Notes: generated by a model from the sequence alone, not told the origin. A stretch of 8,122 nucleotides of DNA from an uncultured Bacteroidota bacterium (GCA_903881265.1 CAIRSV010000070.1:1-8122), one strand, 5' to 3'. Shown: positions 1-7,054, counted from the first letter of the stretch. Numbers and translations are program-made.

Positions 1-41
1 GATGATCTATAGAAAAACGCTGTTCCTCAGAAGGCAGATAC

Positions 42-119
42 CCTGTTTAGTTGCGATGACAACCAAGCGAAATGCATCTTGATGTATATCGATTGAACAT
101 CCTGCCTAGATTGCGATAA
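42..119. repeat. Imperfect direct repeat pair upstream of thiolase
   Basis: The first copy, CCTGTTTAGTTGCGATGA at 42-59, and the second, CCTGCCTAGATTGCGATAA at 101-119, agree at about 15 of 18 aligned bases once a one-base gap is allowed. The copies start 59 bases apart, close to a whole number of helical turns neither confirmed nor excluded. They could be paired binding sites for a regulator of the thiolase gene, or simply chance in a short spacer. No known site is recognised. Confidence 0.35.
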
Positions 120-142
120 TTTATTATTCAACAGAAACATCT

Positions 143-150
143 TACATTCG
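143..150 (+). promoter_or_regulatory. Candidate weak -7 promoter box for the thiolase gene
   Basis: TACATTCG differs at one base from the Bacteroidota -7 consensus TAnnTTTG. It ends 22 bases before the ATG, much like the spacing of the better box in front of pepT. A TTTA at 120-123 lies 19 bases upstream, where the weak -33 TTTG-type element would be expected. This is an inference from motif and spacing only. Confidence 0.35.
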
Positions 151-172
151 CGTCCATAAAAATATACAAAGA

Positions 173-1351
173 ATGAAAGAAGTATTTATCGTATCAGCTG
201 CACGTACTCCGATGGGGAGCTTTGGTGCTTCATTGAAAGATTTATCTGCCACTAAACTAGGCGCTATCGCAATAAAAGAAGCTGTGAAGAGAGCAGGCAT
301 ACAGGTTGAAGAAATTCAAGAAGTGTTGATGGGCTGCGTCATGCAGGGTGGATTAGGACAAGCGCCTGCACGTCAGGCTTCTAAATTTGCTGGATTGCCT
401 AATGAAGTGAATTGTACAACGGTGAATAAAGTGTGTGCTAGCGGCATGAAAGCTGTTATGCTGGGAGCTCAAAGTATTATGTTAGGTGATAATGATGTAG
501 TGGTTGCAGGCGGTATGGAAAGTATGAGTAATGTGCCATTCTATTCAGCAACGATGAGATGGGGTAATAAATTTGGAAATGCAATATTAGAAGATGGCAT
601 CGCGAAGGATGGTTTGCTTGATGTATATCATAATTATCCGATGGGGAATGCCGCTGAATTATGTGCAACTGAATGTAATATCACACGTGAAGACCAAGAT
701 ACGCATGCCATTGAAAGCTATAAACGCAGTCAGGCTGCCTGGGAAGCTGGTAAGTTTGATAGCGAGATAGCAGCCGTTGAAATCCCTCAGCGAAATGCCG
801 AGCCTAAATTGTTTACTAAAGATGAAGAGCCGTGGAATGTGAAGTTTGATAAGATTCCGTCATTGAAACCAGTTTTCGTGAAGGACGGAACGGTGACTGC
901 CGCAAACGCTAGTACGATGAATGATGGTGCGTCTGCATTGGTATTGATGAGTAAGGAAAAAATGGAATCTCTAGGATTGAAGCCATTGGCTAAAATTATA
1001 GGATACGCAGATGCTGAACAGGCGCCTGAGTGGTTTACTACAACACCTACTGTGGCCATAACAAAAGCAATCGCAAAAGCCGGACTTACATTCGAGCAGA
1101 TTGACTTTTTTGAAATCAATGAAGCGTTCTCTGTTGTGAGTGTCGCGAATATGCGCAACTTGAATATCAATCCGGCCAAGGTAAATGTCTACGGCGGCGC
1201 GGTTTCTATGGGACACCCATTAGGAAACAGTGGGTCAAGGATTCTTGTGACCTTGATCTCTGTGCTCAATCAGGAAGGTGGCAAATATGGCGTTGCAGGT
1301 ATTTGCAATGGCGGAGGCGGTGCCTCGTCTATTGTGATTGAAAAATGCTGA
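173..1351 (+). CDS. Acetyl-CoA acetyltransferase (thiolase, ACAT1-like)
   Basis: This enzyme condenses two acetyl-CoA to acetoacetyl-CoA or runs the reverse thiolysis, in the cytoplasm. At 392 residues it has the full family length. All catalytic landmarks are visible: the nucleophile Cys88 in NKVCASGMK, Asn316 in NEAF, His348 in GHPLGNSG, and the second catalytic cysteine Cys378 in CNGGGGAS. GGMESMSNVPF lies near residues 113-123. Several stretches recall mitochondrial ACAT1 more than the usual bacterial biosynthetic thiolase: KDGLLDVY, SYKRSQAAWEAGKF, GTVTAANAST, GGAVSMGHP and the CNGGGGASS ending. I therefore infer acetoacetyl-CoA thiolase activity, perhaps also on 2-methyl-branched substrate in isoleucine breakdown. 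A 3-ketoacyl-CoA thiolase of fatty acid oxidation is less likely. The ATG at 173 places MKEVFIVSAARTP, the normal thiolase N-terminus, at the start. No pathway partner lies beside it and a strong terminator follows, so it is probably monocistronic. Confidence 0.95.
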   Translation: MKEVFIVSAARTPMGSFGASLKDLSATKLGAIAIKEAVKRAGIQVEEIQEVLMGCVMQGGLGQAPARQASKFAGLPNEVNCTTVNKVCASGMKAVMLGAQSIMLGDNDVVVAGGMESMSNVPFYSATMRWGNKFGNAILEDGIAKDGLLDVYHNYPMGNAAELCATECNITREDQDTHAIESYKRSQAAWEAGKFDSEIAAVEIPQRNAEPKLFTKDEEPWNVKFDKIPSLKPVFVKDGTVTAANASTMNDGASALVLMSKEKMESLGLKPLAKIIGYADAEQAPEWFTTTPTVAITKAIAKAGLTFEQIDFFEINEAFSVVSVANMRNLNINPAKVNVYGGAVSMGHPLGNSGSRILVTLISVLNQEGGKYGVAGICNGGGGASSIVIEKC

Positions 1352-1375
1352 TAAAAATGTAATGAATACATACAT

Positions 1376-1417
1376 AAAACGGGACTGTAATCGATGATGA
1401 TAGCAGTCCCGTTTTTT
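1376..1417 (+). terminator. Intrinsic terminator after the thiolase gene
   Basis: AAAACGGGACTG at 1376-1387 pairs perfectly over 12 bases with CAGTCCCGTTTT at 1404-1415, leaving a 16-base loop, and the 3' arm runs into six T residues at 1412-1417. It starts 24 bases after the thiolase stop codon. The run of A on the 5' side gives it some capacity to act on the minus strand too, but no minus-strand gene reads into it here. It separates the thiolase from the secreted protein gene. Confidence 0.92.
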
Positions 1418-1567
1418 ATTGGGTGTTTGTTTCCTATGTAAAATCTGGGATGACGATAGGCTTATTGAATGCTGCGCTATACAATCTTCATTTGCCTTTT
1501 ATACTACTAGATAGAGTTTATAGATAGTAAGGAAGAAGATTAATTCACCTTCGTGACCGAAAATATT
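1418..1567. other. Intergenic spacer before the T9SS substrate gene
   Basis: No coding frame or RNA gene is seen between the terminator and the promoter box of the next gene. The only small-scale structure noted is TAGATAG occurring twice, at 1508-1514 and 1521-1527, in an AT-rich stretch, which may be chance. Confidence 0.6.
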
Positions 1568-1575
1568 TAGTTTTG
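1568..1575 (+). promoter_or_regulatory. Bacteroidota -7 promoter box overlapping a false TTG start
   Basis: TAGTTTTG matches TAnnTTTG exactly and ends nine bases before the ATG at 1585. A TTC at 1544-1546 lies 21 bases upstream, a poor match to the -33 TTG. With initiation usually several bases past the box, the transcript would start within a few bases of the ATG, so the leader is very short or absent. The TTG at 1573-1575, an in-frame potential start, is part of this box and so would lie upstream of the transcript. Confidence 0.6.
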
Positions 1576-1584
1576 CAAGGCACT

Positions 1585-4257
1585 ATGAAACCAAGATTAT
1601 TTATCCTCTGTTTGATGTTCGCTTGTTTTACAACGTATACAGTGAAGGCTACCCACATTATTGGGGGCGAAATAGGCTATACCTTCATTTCGGGAAATAC
1701 GTATGAGATTACACTTGCTTTATATGGCGATTGCGCCGGCAATTCATTTCCTTCCTTGCCAGGTGCAATTCCACGGATTGAAATATACAAAGACAATAAT
1801 GCATTTAATTTTATCGACCTCATAATTACCGGACCAGGGGTTGAGGTGACACCTGTTTGTCCGTCTGAAGTCAATAATACCACCTGTGTTACGCTCAATG
1901 GCACCATACCAGGTGTTATGCGCTTCATTTATAAGGGCACTATCGTGCTCGACGGGCCTTCAGCTAACTGGGCGTTTTTATTTAACAGTCAATTAGGTGC
2001 TAACTCAGGAGCCGGAAGAACAAACGCGATTACCAATATTCAAAATGGAAGTAGGATAGCACTCCAAGCAACCCTCAATAATATGACCGGTCCGAATAGC
2101 TCATCCATTTTCACAACGATTCCGACCCCGTTCTTTTGTTTAAACATTCCGCAAGAGTTTAACCAAGGGGCCGCCGATCCAGACGGTGACCAACTTTCAT
2201 TTTCGCTTGAACCCGGCATTAATGTCGATGCGAATGGGATATTGGTGGGCCCCGTAAATTATATCGCGCCTTATACGTATCTTGATCCATTAGCAACAGT
2301 TCCGGGCAGCTTCAATTATAATACATCGAGTGGGCAAATGAGCTTTACTCCCAACTTAATTCAGACGTCGTTGGTTGTCAATAAGGTGACAGAAAAAAGA
2401 GGTGGCATTATTGTTGGAACTTGTATGCGTGAAATGAATCTTGTGGTTCTTAATAATTGTAACAATCAACCGCCTTTTGCGTCTATTCCTACATCCACCG
2501 TTGGTGCCTTCAATGCCAATAGGATAATCTCGTTTTGTTATGAAAATACCAATCCGCAGTTCGTAATCGATGCCACAGATGCCGATAGTCAGGATGTAAC
2601 AGTGAGTGTTACAGGTTTGCCTTCCTCCTCTACGTATGTGATATCAGGGAATGGCACACCACATCCCGTTATCACCATTCAGTGGAATATGCCTCAACCA
2701 ACTGTTCCAGGTGTCTATAATTTTTATGTCAATTGCCAAGATGACGGATGCCCGCTGAGCAGTAAGCAAACCTTTGCATACACAGTCATACAATTACAAC
2801 CCATTGCACCGTTGGGCTATGTCGTGGGGAAAGAATCCTGCGATCCGGGAGGCGATGGCTCCATTCAGATAGTAACTGTTAGTTCAAATGGGCCACTAAC
2901 CTATTCATTGGATGGCGCAACCTATCAACCGTCTTTTTCATTCTTCGGATTGTCAGCTGGTAATTATACCGTTACCGTGAGAGACTCGGCAGGTTGTGTG
3001 CTGTCGGATACCATTCGTGTGTACCCTTCCATTTTGCCAACTGTATCCTGTATGACCTCGCCCGAATCCTGTCTGCCGGGTACTGATGGCGCCATTGTCA
3101 TTAATGCCAATAGCGTCAATGGACTTATTATTGGATATTCATTAAATGGTGGGCCAATCCAGACGTCAAACATCTTCTCTAATCTATCAGCCGGACTTTA
3201 TACCGTGACAGCAAAAGACGCAGCAAGTTGTTTGGTGACACAACTTGTAAGCATTGGCTCTGCTGTTATTCCAACGATACGTATTGTGGCTACAAAAAAT
3301 GTAAGCTGTAACGGAAAATCAGACGCTAGCATCCAGCTGGGAATTACGCCATCTGGATTAATTTGTACGTATACGATTCAACCCGGTGGATTGACTAATT
3401 CAACCGGCGTATTCAAGAATCTGTCGAAAGGGAATTATACAATCGTGGCTACAACCGACAAGTCTTGCAGCGATACCATGCTTGTGCAAATTACCGAACC
3501 TGCTAAGTTGATCGTTACGAACCTCGATATTCAAGAAGCAACTTGCGACAAGAACAATGCAAGCATTCGTGTGCAGACAAACTTTCAGCCTCCATTGATT
3601 TATACCTTGCGACCTGCGACGTATATTAATACAGATGGGTTCTTTGCTGATGTCGCTCCGGGCTTTTATACTATCTCCGTACGTGATACAAATTTTTGCA
3701 GCATCGATACACCGGTTTTTGTAGGCGCTTTGCCAAACTTGTTTGCCAGTTCAATCACACATCAGGATTTGCAATGCAATGGCTGGGGCACGGAAGGCGA
3801 AGCTGAGGTAAATGCAAGCGGTGGCGTTGAGCCTTATACCTATTTATGGTCAACCATTCCGCCGTCTACTGATAAGAAAATTAGCAACGTATACTACGGA
3901 TGGTATTTTGTCAATGTCACCGATGCCACAGGTTGTGATACCAAGGATACTGTCTATATCAGTCCGGGTAGCTGCTGCGAAAACGTGTATATCCCAAATG
4001 CATTTACACCAAATGGTGATGGACAAAATGATGAATGGCGTCTGGTCACAAGCGCCGGTCTTGAGATCGATCAGTTTGCTGTCTATAATCGTTGGGGAGA
4101 ACAAGTATGGCATACCGAGAATCAACGAGTTGCTTGGGATGGTAAACGTAATGGTGGCGATGTGGAAACAGGCACCTACTTTTATTTACTTCGTTACAAG
4201 TGTATGGCCGACGGTAAGAAGTATGTCAAGAAAGGTGATGTGATGGTGTTGCGATAA
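1585..4257 (+). CDS. Secreted SprB-repeat protein with T9SS type B sorting domain
   Basis: This is a predicted large cell-surface or released protein of 890 residues. Residues 1-22 form a Sec signal peptide (MKPRLF, hydrophobic core, VKA) cut just before THIIGGEI, a start typical of mature Bacteroidota gliding-type surface proteins. Residues about 23-405 are a Cys-containing beta-rich region with YGDCAGN near 47-53 and no catalytic motif I recognise. Five SprB-like repeats follow at about 410-794, with core patterns such as YSLDGATYQ, LSAGNYTVTVRD and GC. The last about 95 residues are the type B sorting domain (TIGR04131/CHU_C type): IPNAFTPNGDGQND near 803-816, VYNRWGEQVW at 833-842, then WDGKRNGG and TGTYFYLLRY. 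The T9SS should carry it across the outer membrane. I chose ATG 1585 over the in-frame TTG at 1573 because it begins a clean signal peptide and the TTG lies in the promoter box. Adhesion or gliding is possible but not shown. Type B substrates often sit beside a PorP/SprF-family gene; none is in this window. Confidence 0.93.
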   Translation: MKPRLFILCLMFACFTTYTVKATHIIGGEIGYTFISGNTYEITLALYGDCAGNSFPSLPGAIPRIEIYKDNNAFNFIDLIITGPGVEVTPVCPSEVNNTTCVTLNGTIPGVMRFIYKGTIVLDGPSANWAFLFNSQLGANSGAGRTNAITNIQNGSRIALQATLNNMTGPNSSSIFTTIPTPFFCLNIPQEFNQGAADPDGDQLSFSLEPGINVDANGILVGPVNYIAPYTYLDPLATVPGSFNYNTSSGQMSFTPNLIQTSLVVNKVTEKRGGIIVGTCMREMNLVVLNNCNNQPPFASIPTSTVGAFNANRIISFCYENTNPQFVIDATDADSQDVTVSVTGLPSSSTYVISGNGTPHPVITIQWNMPQPTVPGVYNFYVNCQDDGCPLSSKQTFAYTVIQLQPIAPLGYVVGKESCDPGGDGSIQIVTVSSNGPLTYSLDGATYQPSFSFFGLSAGNYTVTVRDSAGCVLSDTIRVYPSILPTVSCMTSPESCLPGTDGAIVINANSVNGLIIGYSLNGGPIQTSNIFSNLSAGLYTVTAKDAASCLVTQLVSIGSAVIPTIRIVATKNVSCNGKSDASIQLGITPSGLICTYTIQPGGLTNSTGVFKNLSKGNYTIVATTDKSCSDTMLVQITEPAKLIVTNLDIQEATCDKNNASIRVQTNFQPPLIYTLRPATYINTDGFFADVAPGFYTISVRDTNFCSIDTPVFVGALPNLFASSITHQDLQCNGWGTEGEAEVNASGGVEPYTYLWSTIPPSTDKKISNVYYGWYFVNVTDATGCDTKDTVYISPGSCCENVYIPNAFTPNGDGQNDEWRLVTSAGLEIDQFAVYNRWGEQVWHTENQRVAWDGKRNGGDVETGTYFYLLRYKCMADGKKYVKKGDVMVLR
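2812..3966 (+). repeat. Five tandem SprB-type protein repeats within the secreted protein
   Basis: Five diverged units of about 77-79 residues start near 2812, 3034, 3268, 3505 and 3736. Each has one Cys near its start and one near its end. Counting from ATG 1585, the pairs are Cys419/471, 496/549, 575/628, 654/705 and 731/784, so the two cysteines are always 51-53 residues apart. This suggests one intra-repeat disulfide per immunoglobulin-like beta-sandwich unit. The repeats are diverged at both protein and DNA level, so this is an old array rather than a recent duplication. Confidence 0.85.
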
Positions 4258-4326
4258 AGGAATGAGACTATTAGCCATTGCTCTATTTCTTGCCATTCAA
4301 ATCTGCAGTTAAAGAAACTATTCTTC
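4258..4326. other. Short convergent spacer without a clear terminator
   Basis: The secreted protein gene and the helicase gene end facing each other with 69 bases between their stop codons. Only a five-base-pair AT-rich hairpin (AAGAA at 4312-4316, TTCTT at 4321-4325) is visible, too weak to call a terminator. Confidence 0.6.
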
Positions 4327-5676
4327 TTAATTCAACTCCTTTACCATCGATGTCGCGATACCGATTTTCACTTTCTTATTCTTGATTTTTTCATTCTGAA
4401 CAAGACGTAATGTTTCTCCTGCTTTATTTCGGCGAACAGCCGCAAAGGCATAAAAATCTTTGATCTCTACAAGGCCAATATCATCTTTTTTCAATTCACC
4501 ACGTTGCGATAAGAAACCGACGATATCAATTTTGTTGACCTTGTCTTTTTTGCCGACTGAAAAATGAAGTGTGGTCCATTGTGTTTTTAACGGGATATCA
4601 TTGGTTTCGGGAATTTGTATTTCAGCGACGTCTGTTGAAATGTAATTCGGTTTGCGTTCTTCTTCTGAAAGCAATAAGATGGCGGTACCAAAATCATGCA
4701 TACGGGCCGTTCGTCCGTTACGATGTGTAAAGACATCTTCACTCAACGGCAGATGATAATGAATGATATAACGCACACCCGGAATATCCAATCCACGTGA
4801 GGCGAGGTCGGTTGTGATAAGAATGTTTGACGTGCCATTTTTGAACATACACAATTCGCTTTCACGTTCGCGTTGTTCCATACCGCCGTGATAATAGGCT
4901 ACTCGTAAATCTTTCTCCGCTAGCAATTTGCAGACGCGCTCCACTGATTCACGATGATTGCAAAAGACGATGCAAGGACGGTGATTGGCAAAGCAAAGAA
5001 AATTGAACAGGGTATTGATCTTGTCTTTTTCAGGTGAATGTAAAGTCATCACTTCAAGGGCTGCATTGGATGCATGTGCCTCGTCGGTGAGAAAATTAAC
5101 TGTATAAGGTTTCTTCAATTGGATGAAGGCCGGAAACTCCTCTGCCTGTGTTGCCGAGGTCAATATTTTTTTCTCGACATTCTTCAAGGAATTTAGGATG
5201 AACTCCATTTCGTCAAGGAAGCCTAATTCAAGACTTTTGTCAAATTCATCCAATACCAAGGTGGTAATGCCACTCACATCAAAGTTCTTACGTCGGATAT
5301 GATCGGCAAGACGACCGGCAGTACCGATAATCAAGGCAGGCGCTTCAACCAGATTGGTTTCTTCGATCTCACGTTTGTGACCGCCATAACATAATGTCAC
5401 TTTATAGGAGGTGCCCATCTTGCGGAAGACCTCGTCAATTTGCAAGGCCAATTCGCGTGAAGGCACCATGATTAATGCTTGCGGGTATTTTTTATCGCTG
5501 TCGAGACGTTGTATGATAGGGAGCAAAAAAGCCAATGTCTTGCCTGAGCCGGTATTCGCTAGCACGATGACTTCATCGTGCTCGTTCACAGCATCAATCA
5601 CCGAATGTTGCATTTCATTCAGTTGCTTGATCTTCAGGTTCTCAAGGAGGACAGGAATGTTGATAGTATTTTCCAT
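4327..5676 (-). CDS. dbpA: DEAD-box-family RNA helicase, DbpA-like, with DEFD motif
   Basis: This is an ATP-dependent RNA helicase of 449 residues with both RecA-like domains and a C-terminal DbpA RNA-binding domain. In order: Q-motif Gln23 (LNEMQ), Walker A ANTGSGKT 40-47, PSRELA 72-77, GTAGR 118-122, motif II DEFD 143-146, SAT 174-176, IVFCN 236-240, TTDLASRGLD 288-297 and HRNGRTAR 318-325. Residues about 367-441 (LHFSVGKKDKVNKIDIVGFL and on) match the DbpA RNA-binding domain, which in E. coli directs the enzyme to hairpin 92 of 23S rRNA during large-subunit assembly. The same role is inferred here. The motif II change Ala to Phe keeps the catalytic Asp and Glu, so activity is expected. The ATG at 5676 is well supported: the next internal Met falls inside the Q-motif. 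A promoter box sits five bases before the ATG, so the gene seems to be transcribed separately from pepT, 105 bases upstream on the same strand. Confidence 0.93.
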   Translation of the reverse strand: MENTINIPVLLENLKIKQLNEMQHSVIDAVNEHDEVIVLANTGSGKTLAFLLPIIQRLDSDKKYPQALIMVPSRELALQIDEVFRKMGTSYKVTLCYGGHKREIEETNLVEAPALIIGTAGRLADHIRRKNFDVSGITTLVLDEFDKSLELGFLDEMEFILNSLKNVEKKILTSATQAEEFPAFIQLKKPYTVNFLTDEAHASNAALEVMTLHSPEKDKINTLFNFLCFANHRPCIVFCNHRESVERVCKLLAEKDLRVAYYHGGMEQRERESELCMFKNGTSNILITTDLASRGLDIPGVRYIIHYHLPLSEDVFTHRNGRTARMHDFGTAILLLSEEERKPNYISTDVAEIQIPETNDIPLKTQWTTLHFSVGKKDKVNKIDIVGFLSQRGELKKDDIGLVEIKDFYAFAAVRRNKAGETLRLVQNEKIKNKKVKIGIATSMVKELN

Positions 5677-5781
5677 GGCCGCAAAGGTAGTGCTTCGCAG
5701 TCTATGAACGTGCTGAATTCTAGATCGGCAAAGTGATTCCCACTTCCATAGTAGGGTACGCTATTTCTTAAAGATATATTC
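5677..5781. other. Spacer between pepT and the helicase gene
   Basis: These 105 bases contain the helicase promoter box and a weak five-base-pair hairpin (AAGTG 5731-5735, CACTT 5741-5745) with no T tract. No terminator for pepT is evident, so some read-through into the helicase gene is possible. Confidence 0.5.
5682..5689 (-). promoter_or_regulatory. -7 promoter box of the helicase gene, nearly touching the ATG
   Basis: On the minus strand TACCTTTG matches TAnnTTTG exactly and only five bases (CGGCC) lie between it and the ATG at 5676. No good -33 TTG is seen 19-21 bases upstream. The expected transcription start falls at or immediately next to the start codon, which would make the mRNA leaderless. 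Confidence 0.6.
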
Positions 5782-7023
5782 CTAGCTCTTCTCTTCCCAT
5801 ACCTGGGCCAGATGCACGAGGGTATCTACCGCCTTCTGCATATCTTGTACACTCACATATTCATGCTTGGAATGGATGGCCATTTCGCCTGTAAAGATAT
5901 TCGGACAAGGCATACCCATAAACGAAAGACGAGAACCATCGGTACCGCCACGAATCAGATGTTGTTCGGGTTGCACACCGGCTCGCAGCATGGCTTCATT
6001 AGCATAATCCATCACATGCGGAAGATTGTTTAAGATATCCATCATGTTGCGATATTGTTCGTGTACGGTGAACTCATATCGTGCACCAGGATATTTGGCC
6101 ACCGTTTCCTGAAGGATAGCTTCCAGACGATTCTCATGTTCTTTTAGCAAGGCAGTTTCAAAATCGCGTATGATAAACTTCACGGTCGTCTTTTCGATTT
6201 GACCGTCAATAGCCATCGGATGAATATAACCCTGACGACCTTCGGTGGTTTCAGGACTCCAACTTGTTTTAGGAAGCGCATCGATAAATTCACCGGCTAT
6301 TTTGATGGCACTCACCAGTTTACCTTTGGCATAGCCAGGATGCGCACTGATGCCATGTATCACAGCCACCGCACCATCAGCACTGAACGATTCGCCTTCC
6401 AGCGCACCGCGTTCACCACCATCCAGGGTATAGCCGAATTCGGCACCAAGTTTTTTCATATCCACTTTCTCAACACCACGACCTACTTCCTCATCAGGTG
6501 TGAATAACACACGAATCTTTCCGTGTTTGATTTCAGGATGCTGGGTCAGGTAATTGACAAGATCCATGATGATGGCCACACCGGCCTTATCATCGGCGCC
6601 CAACAAGGTTAGACCTGAGGCGGTAATGATATCGTCACCGATGCGTTCTTTCAGATATGGATATTTGGTCGTGGTGATGACCTGCGTCGTATCATCAGGC
6701 AAGATGATGTCCTGACCCTGATAATTTGTATGCAGGATAGGTTTTACATCTTTTCCGCTGCAATCAGGTGCGGTGTCCATATGCGAGCAATAACAGATTA
6801 CAGGAACGTTCTTATCGGTCGTGGATGGAATCGTGGCATATACATAGCCATATTCATCCATATCGACATCTGTAAGCCCGATGGCTTTCAATTCGTCTGC
6901 CAATATTTTTGACAGGTCTTTTTGTTTTTCGGTGCTAGGGAAACAAGTCGCTTCCGGATCGCTTTGGGTGTCAACCTGCACATAACGCATAAAACGCTCG
7001 GCGACTGTATATTGATAACTCAT
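5782..7023 (-). CDS. pepT: Peptidase T (tripeptide aminopeptidase), M20B family
   Basis: This cytoplasmic zinc aminopeptidase removes the N-terminal residue from tripeptides in the last steps of peptide use. The 413 residues compare with about 408 for the enterobacterial enzyme. The two-metal site is complete by comparison with that enzyme: His81 and Asp83 in CYCSHMDTAPD, Asp144 in LLGADDKAG, the catalytic Glu178 and ligand Glu179 in TPDEEVGRG, Asp201 in TLDGGERGALEGE, and His384 in MAIHSKHEYV. The lid or dimerisation domain motif HGISAHPGYAKG lies at 223-234 and the substrate-site IRGGTDGSRLSFMG at 357-370. The start MSYQYTVAERFMRYVQVDTQ aligns with the known N-terminus, so ATG 7023 is the start. 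There is no signal peptide. A Bacteroidota -7 box lies 23 bases upstream. The helicase gene follows on the same strand but has its own promoter box and no functional link is evident. Confidence 0.97.
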   Translation of the reverse strand: MSYQYTVAERFMRYVQVDTQSDPEATCFPSTEKQKDLSKILADELKAIGLTDVDMDEYGYVYATIPSTTDKNVPVICYCSHMDTAPDCSGKDVKPILHTNYQGQDIILPDDTTQVITTTKYPYLKERIGDDIITASGLTLLGADDKAGVAIIMDLVNYLTQHPEIKHGKIRVLFTPDEEVGRGVEKVDMKKLGAEFGYTLDGGERGALEGESFSADGAVAVIHGISAHPGYAKGKLVSAIKIAGEFIDALPKTSWSPETTEGRQGYIHPMAIDGQIEKTTVKFIIRDFETALLKEHENRLEAILQETVAKYPGARYEFTVHEQYRNMMDILNNLPHVMDYANEAMLRAGVQPEQHLIRGGTDGSRLSFMGMPCPNIFTGEMAIHSKHEYVSVQDMQKAVDTLVHLAQVWEEKS

Positions 7024-7046
7024 AATGGTGTATTTTGATAAGGGCG

Positions 7047-7054
7047 CAAAGATA
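7047..7054 (-). promoter_or_regulatory. -7 promoter box of pepT
   Basis: On the minus strand TATCTTTG matches TAnnTTTG exactly and ends 23 bases before the pepT ATG, leaving a short leader of roughly 15-20 bases. No clear -33 TTG is present at the usual distance. The leader is AT-rich near the start codon, without a Shine-Dalgarno sequence. Confidence 0.6.

Larger units (their letters stand above)
1..172. other. Non-coding leader before the thiolase gene
   Basis: No reading frame here looks coding. One plus-strand frame stays open from about position 2 to 82, but it gives a short, basic peptide resembling nothing I know, so I do not call it. The stretch holds the imperfect direct repeat at 42-59 and 101-119 and a weak promoter-like box at 143-150, both listed separately. 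It may also contain the 3' untranslated part of a gene to the left of the window. Confidence 0.6.

Noticed and set aside
787..1179. A 130-residue open frame on the minus strand inside the thiolase gene, with smaller ones at 477-668 and 971-1216
   Set aside because: They lie antisense to a gene whose catalytic motifs are all intact, have no family signature, and are shadows of its codon pattern.
3812..4243. A 143-residue plus-strand frame and a 91-residue minus-strand frame (3850-4125) inside the end of the secreted protein gene
   Set aside because: Both overlap the last SprB-like repeat and the clear T9SS type B sorting domain and look like out-of-frame readings with odd composition.
4312..4325. 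Hairpin AAGAA/TTCTT as a bidirectional terminator between the convergent genes
   Set aside because: Five AT-rich pairs are too weak and there is no proper T run.
5411..5707. Plus-strand frame of 98 residues across the start of the helicase gene
   Set aside because: It is antisense to the Q-motif and Walker A region of a well-supported helicase; no signature or promoter of its own.
5731..5745. Hairpin AAGTG/CACTT as a terminator for pepT
   Set aside because: The stem is only five pairs and no T tract follows on the minus strand.
5812..6912. Plus-strand frames of 60-102 residues within pepT (5812-6033, 6199-6507, 6730-6912)
   Set aside because: All are antisense to pepT, whose metal-binding residues are complete, and their peptides look like reverse-strand shadows.
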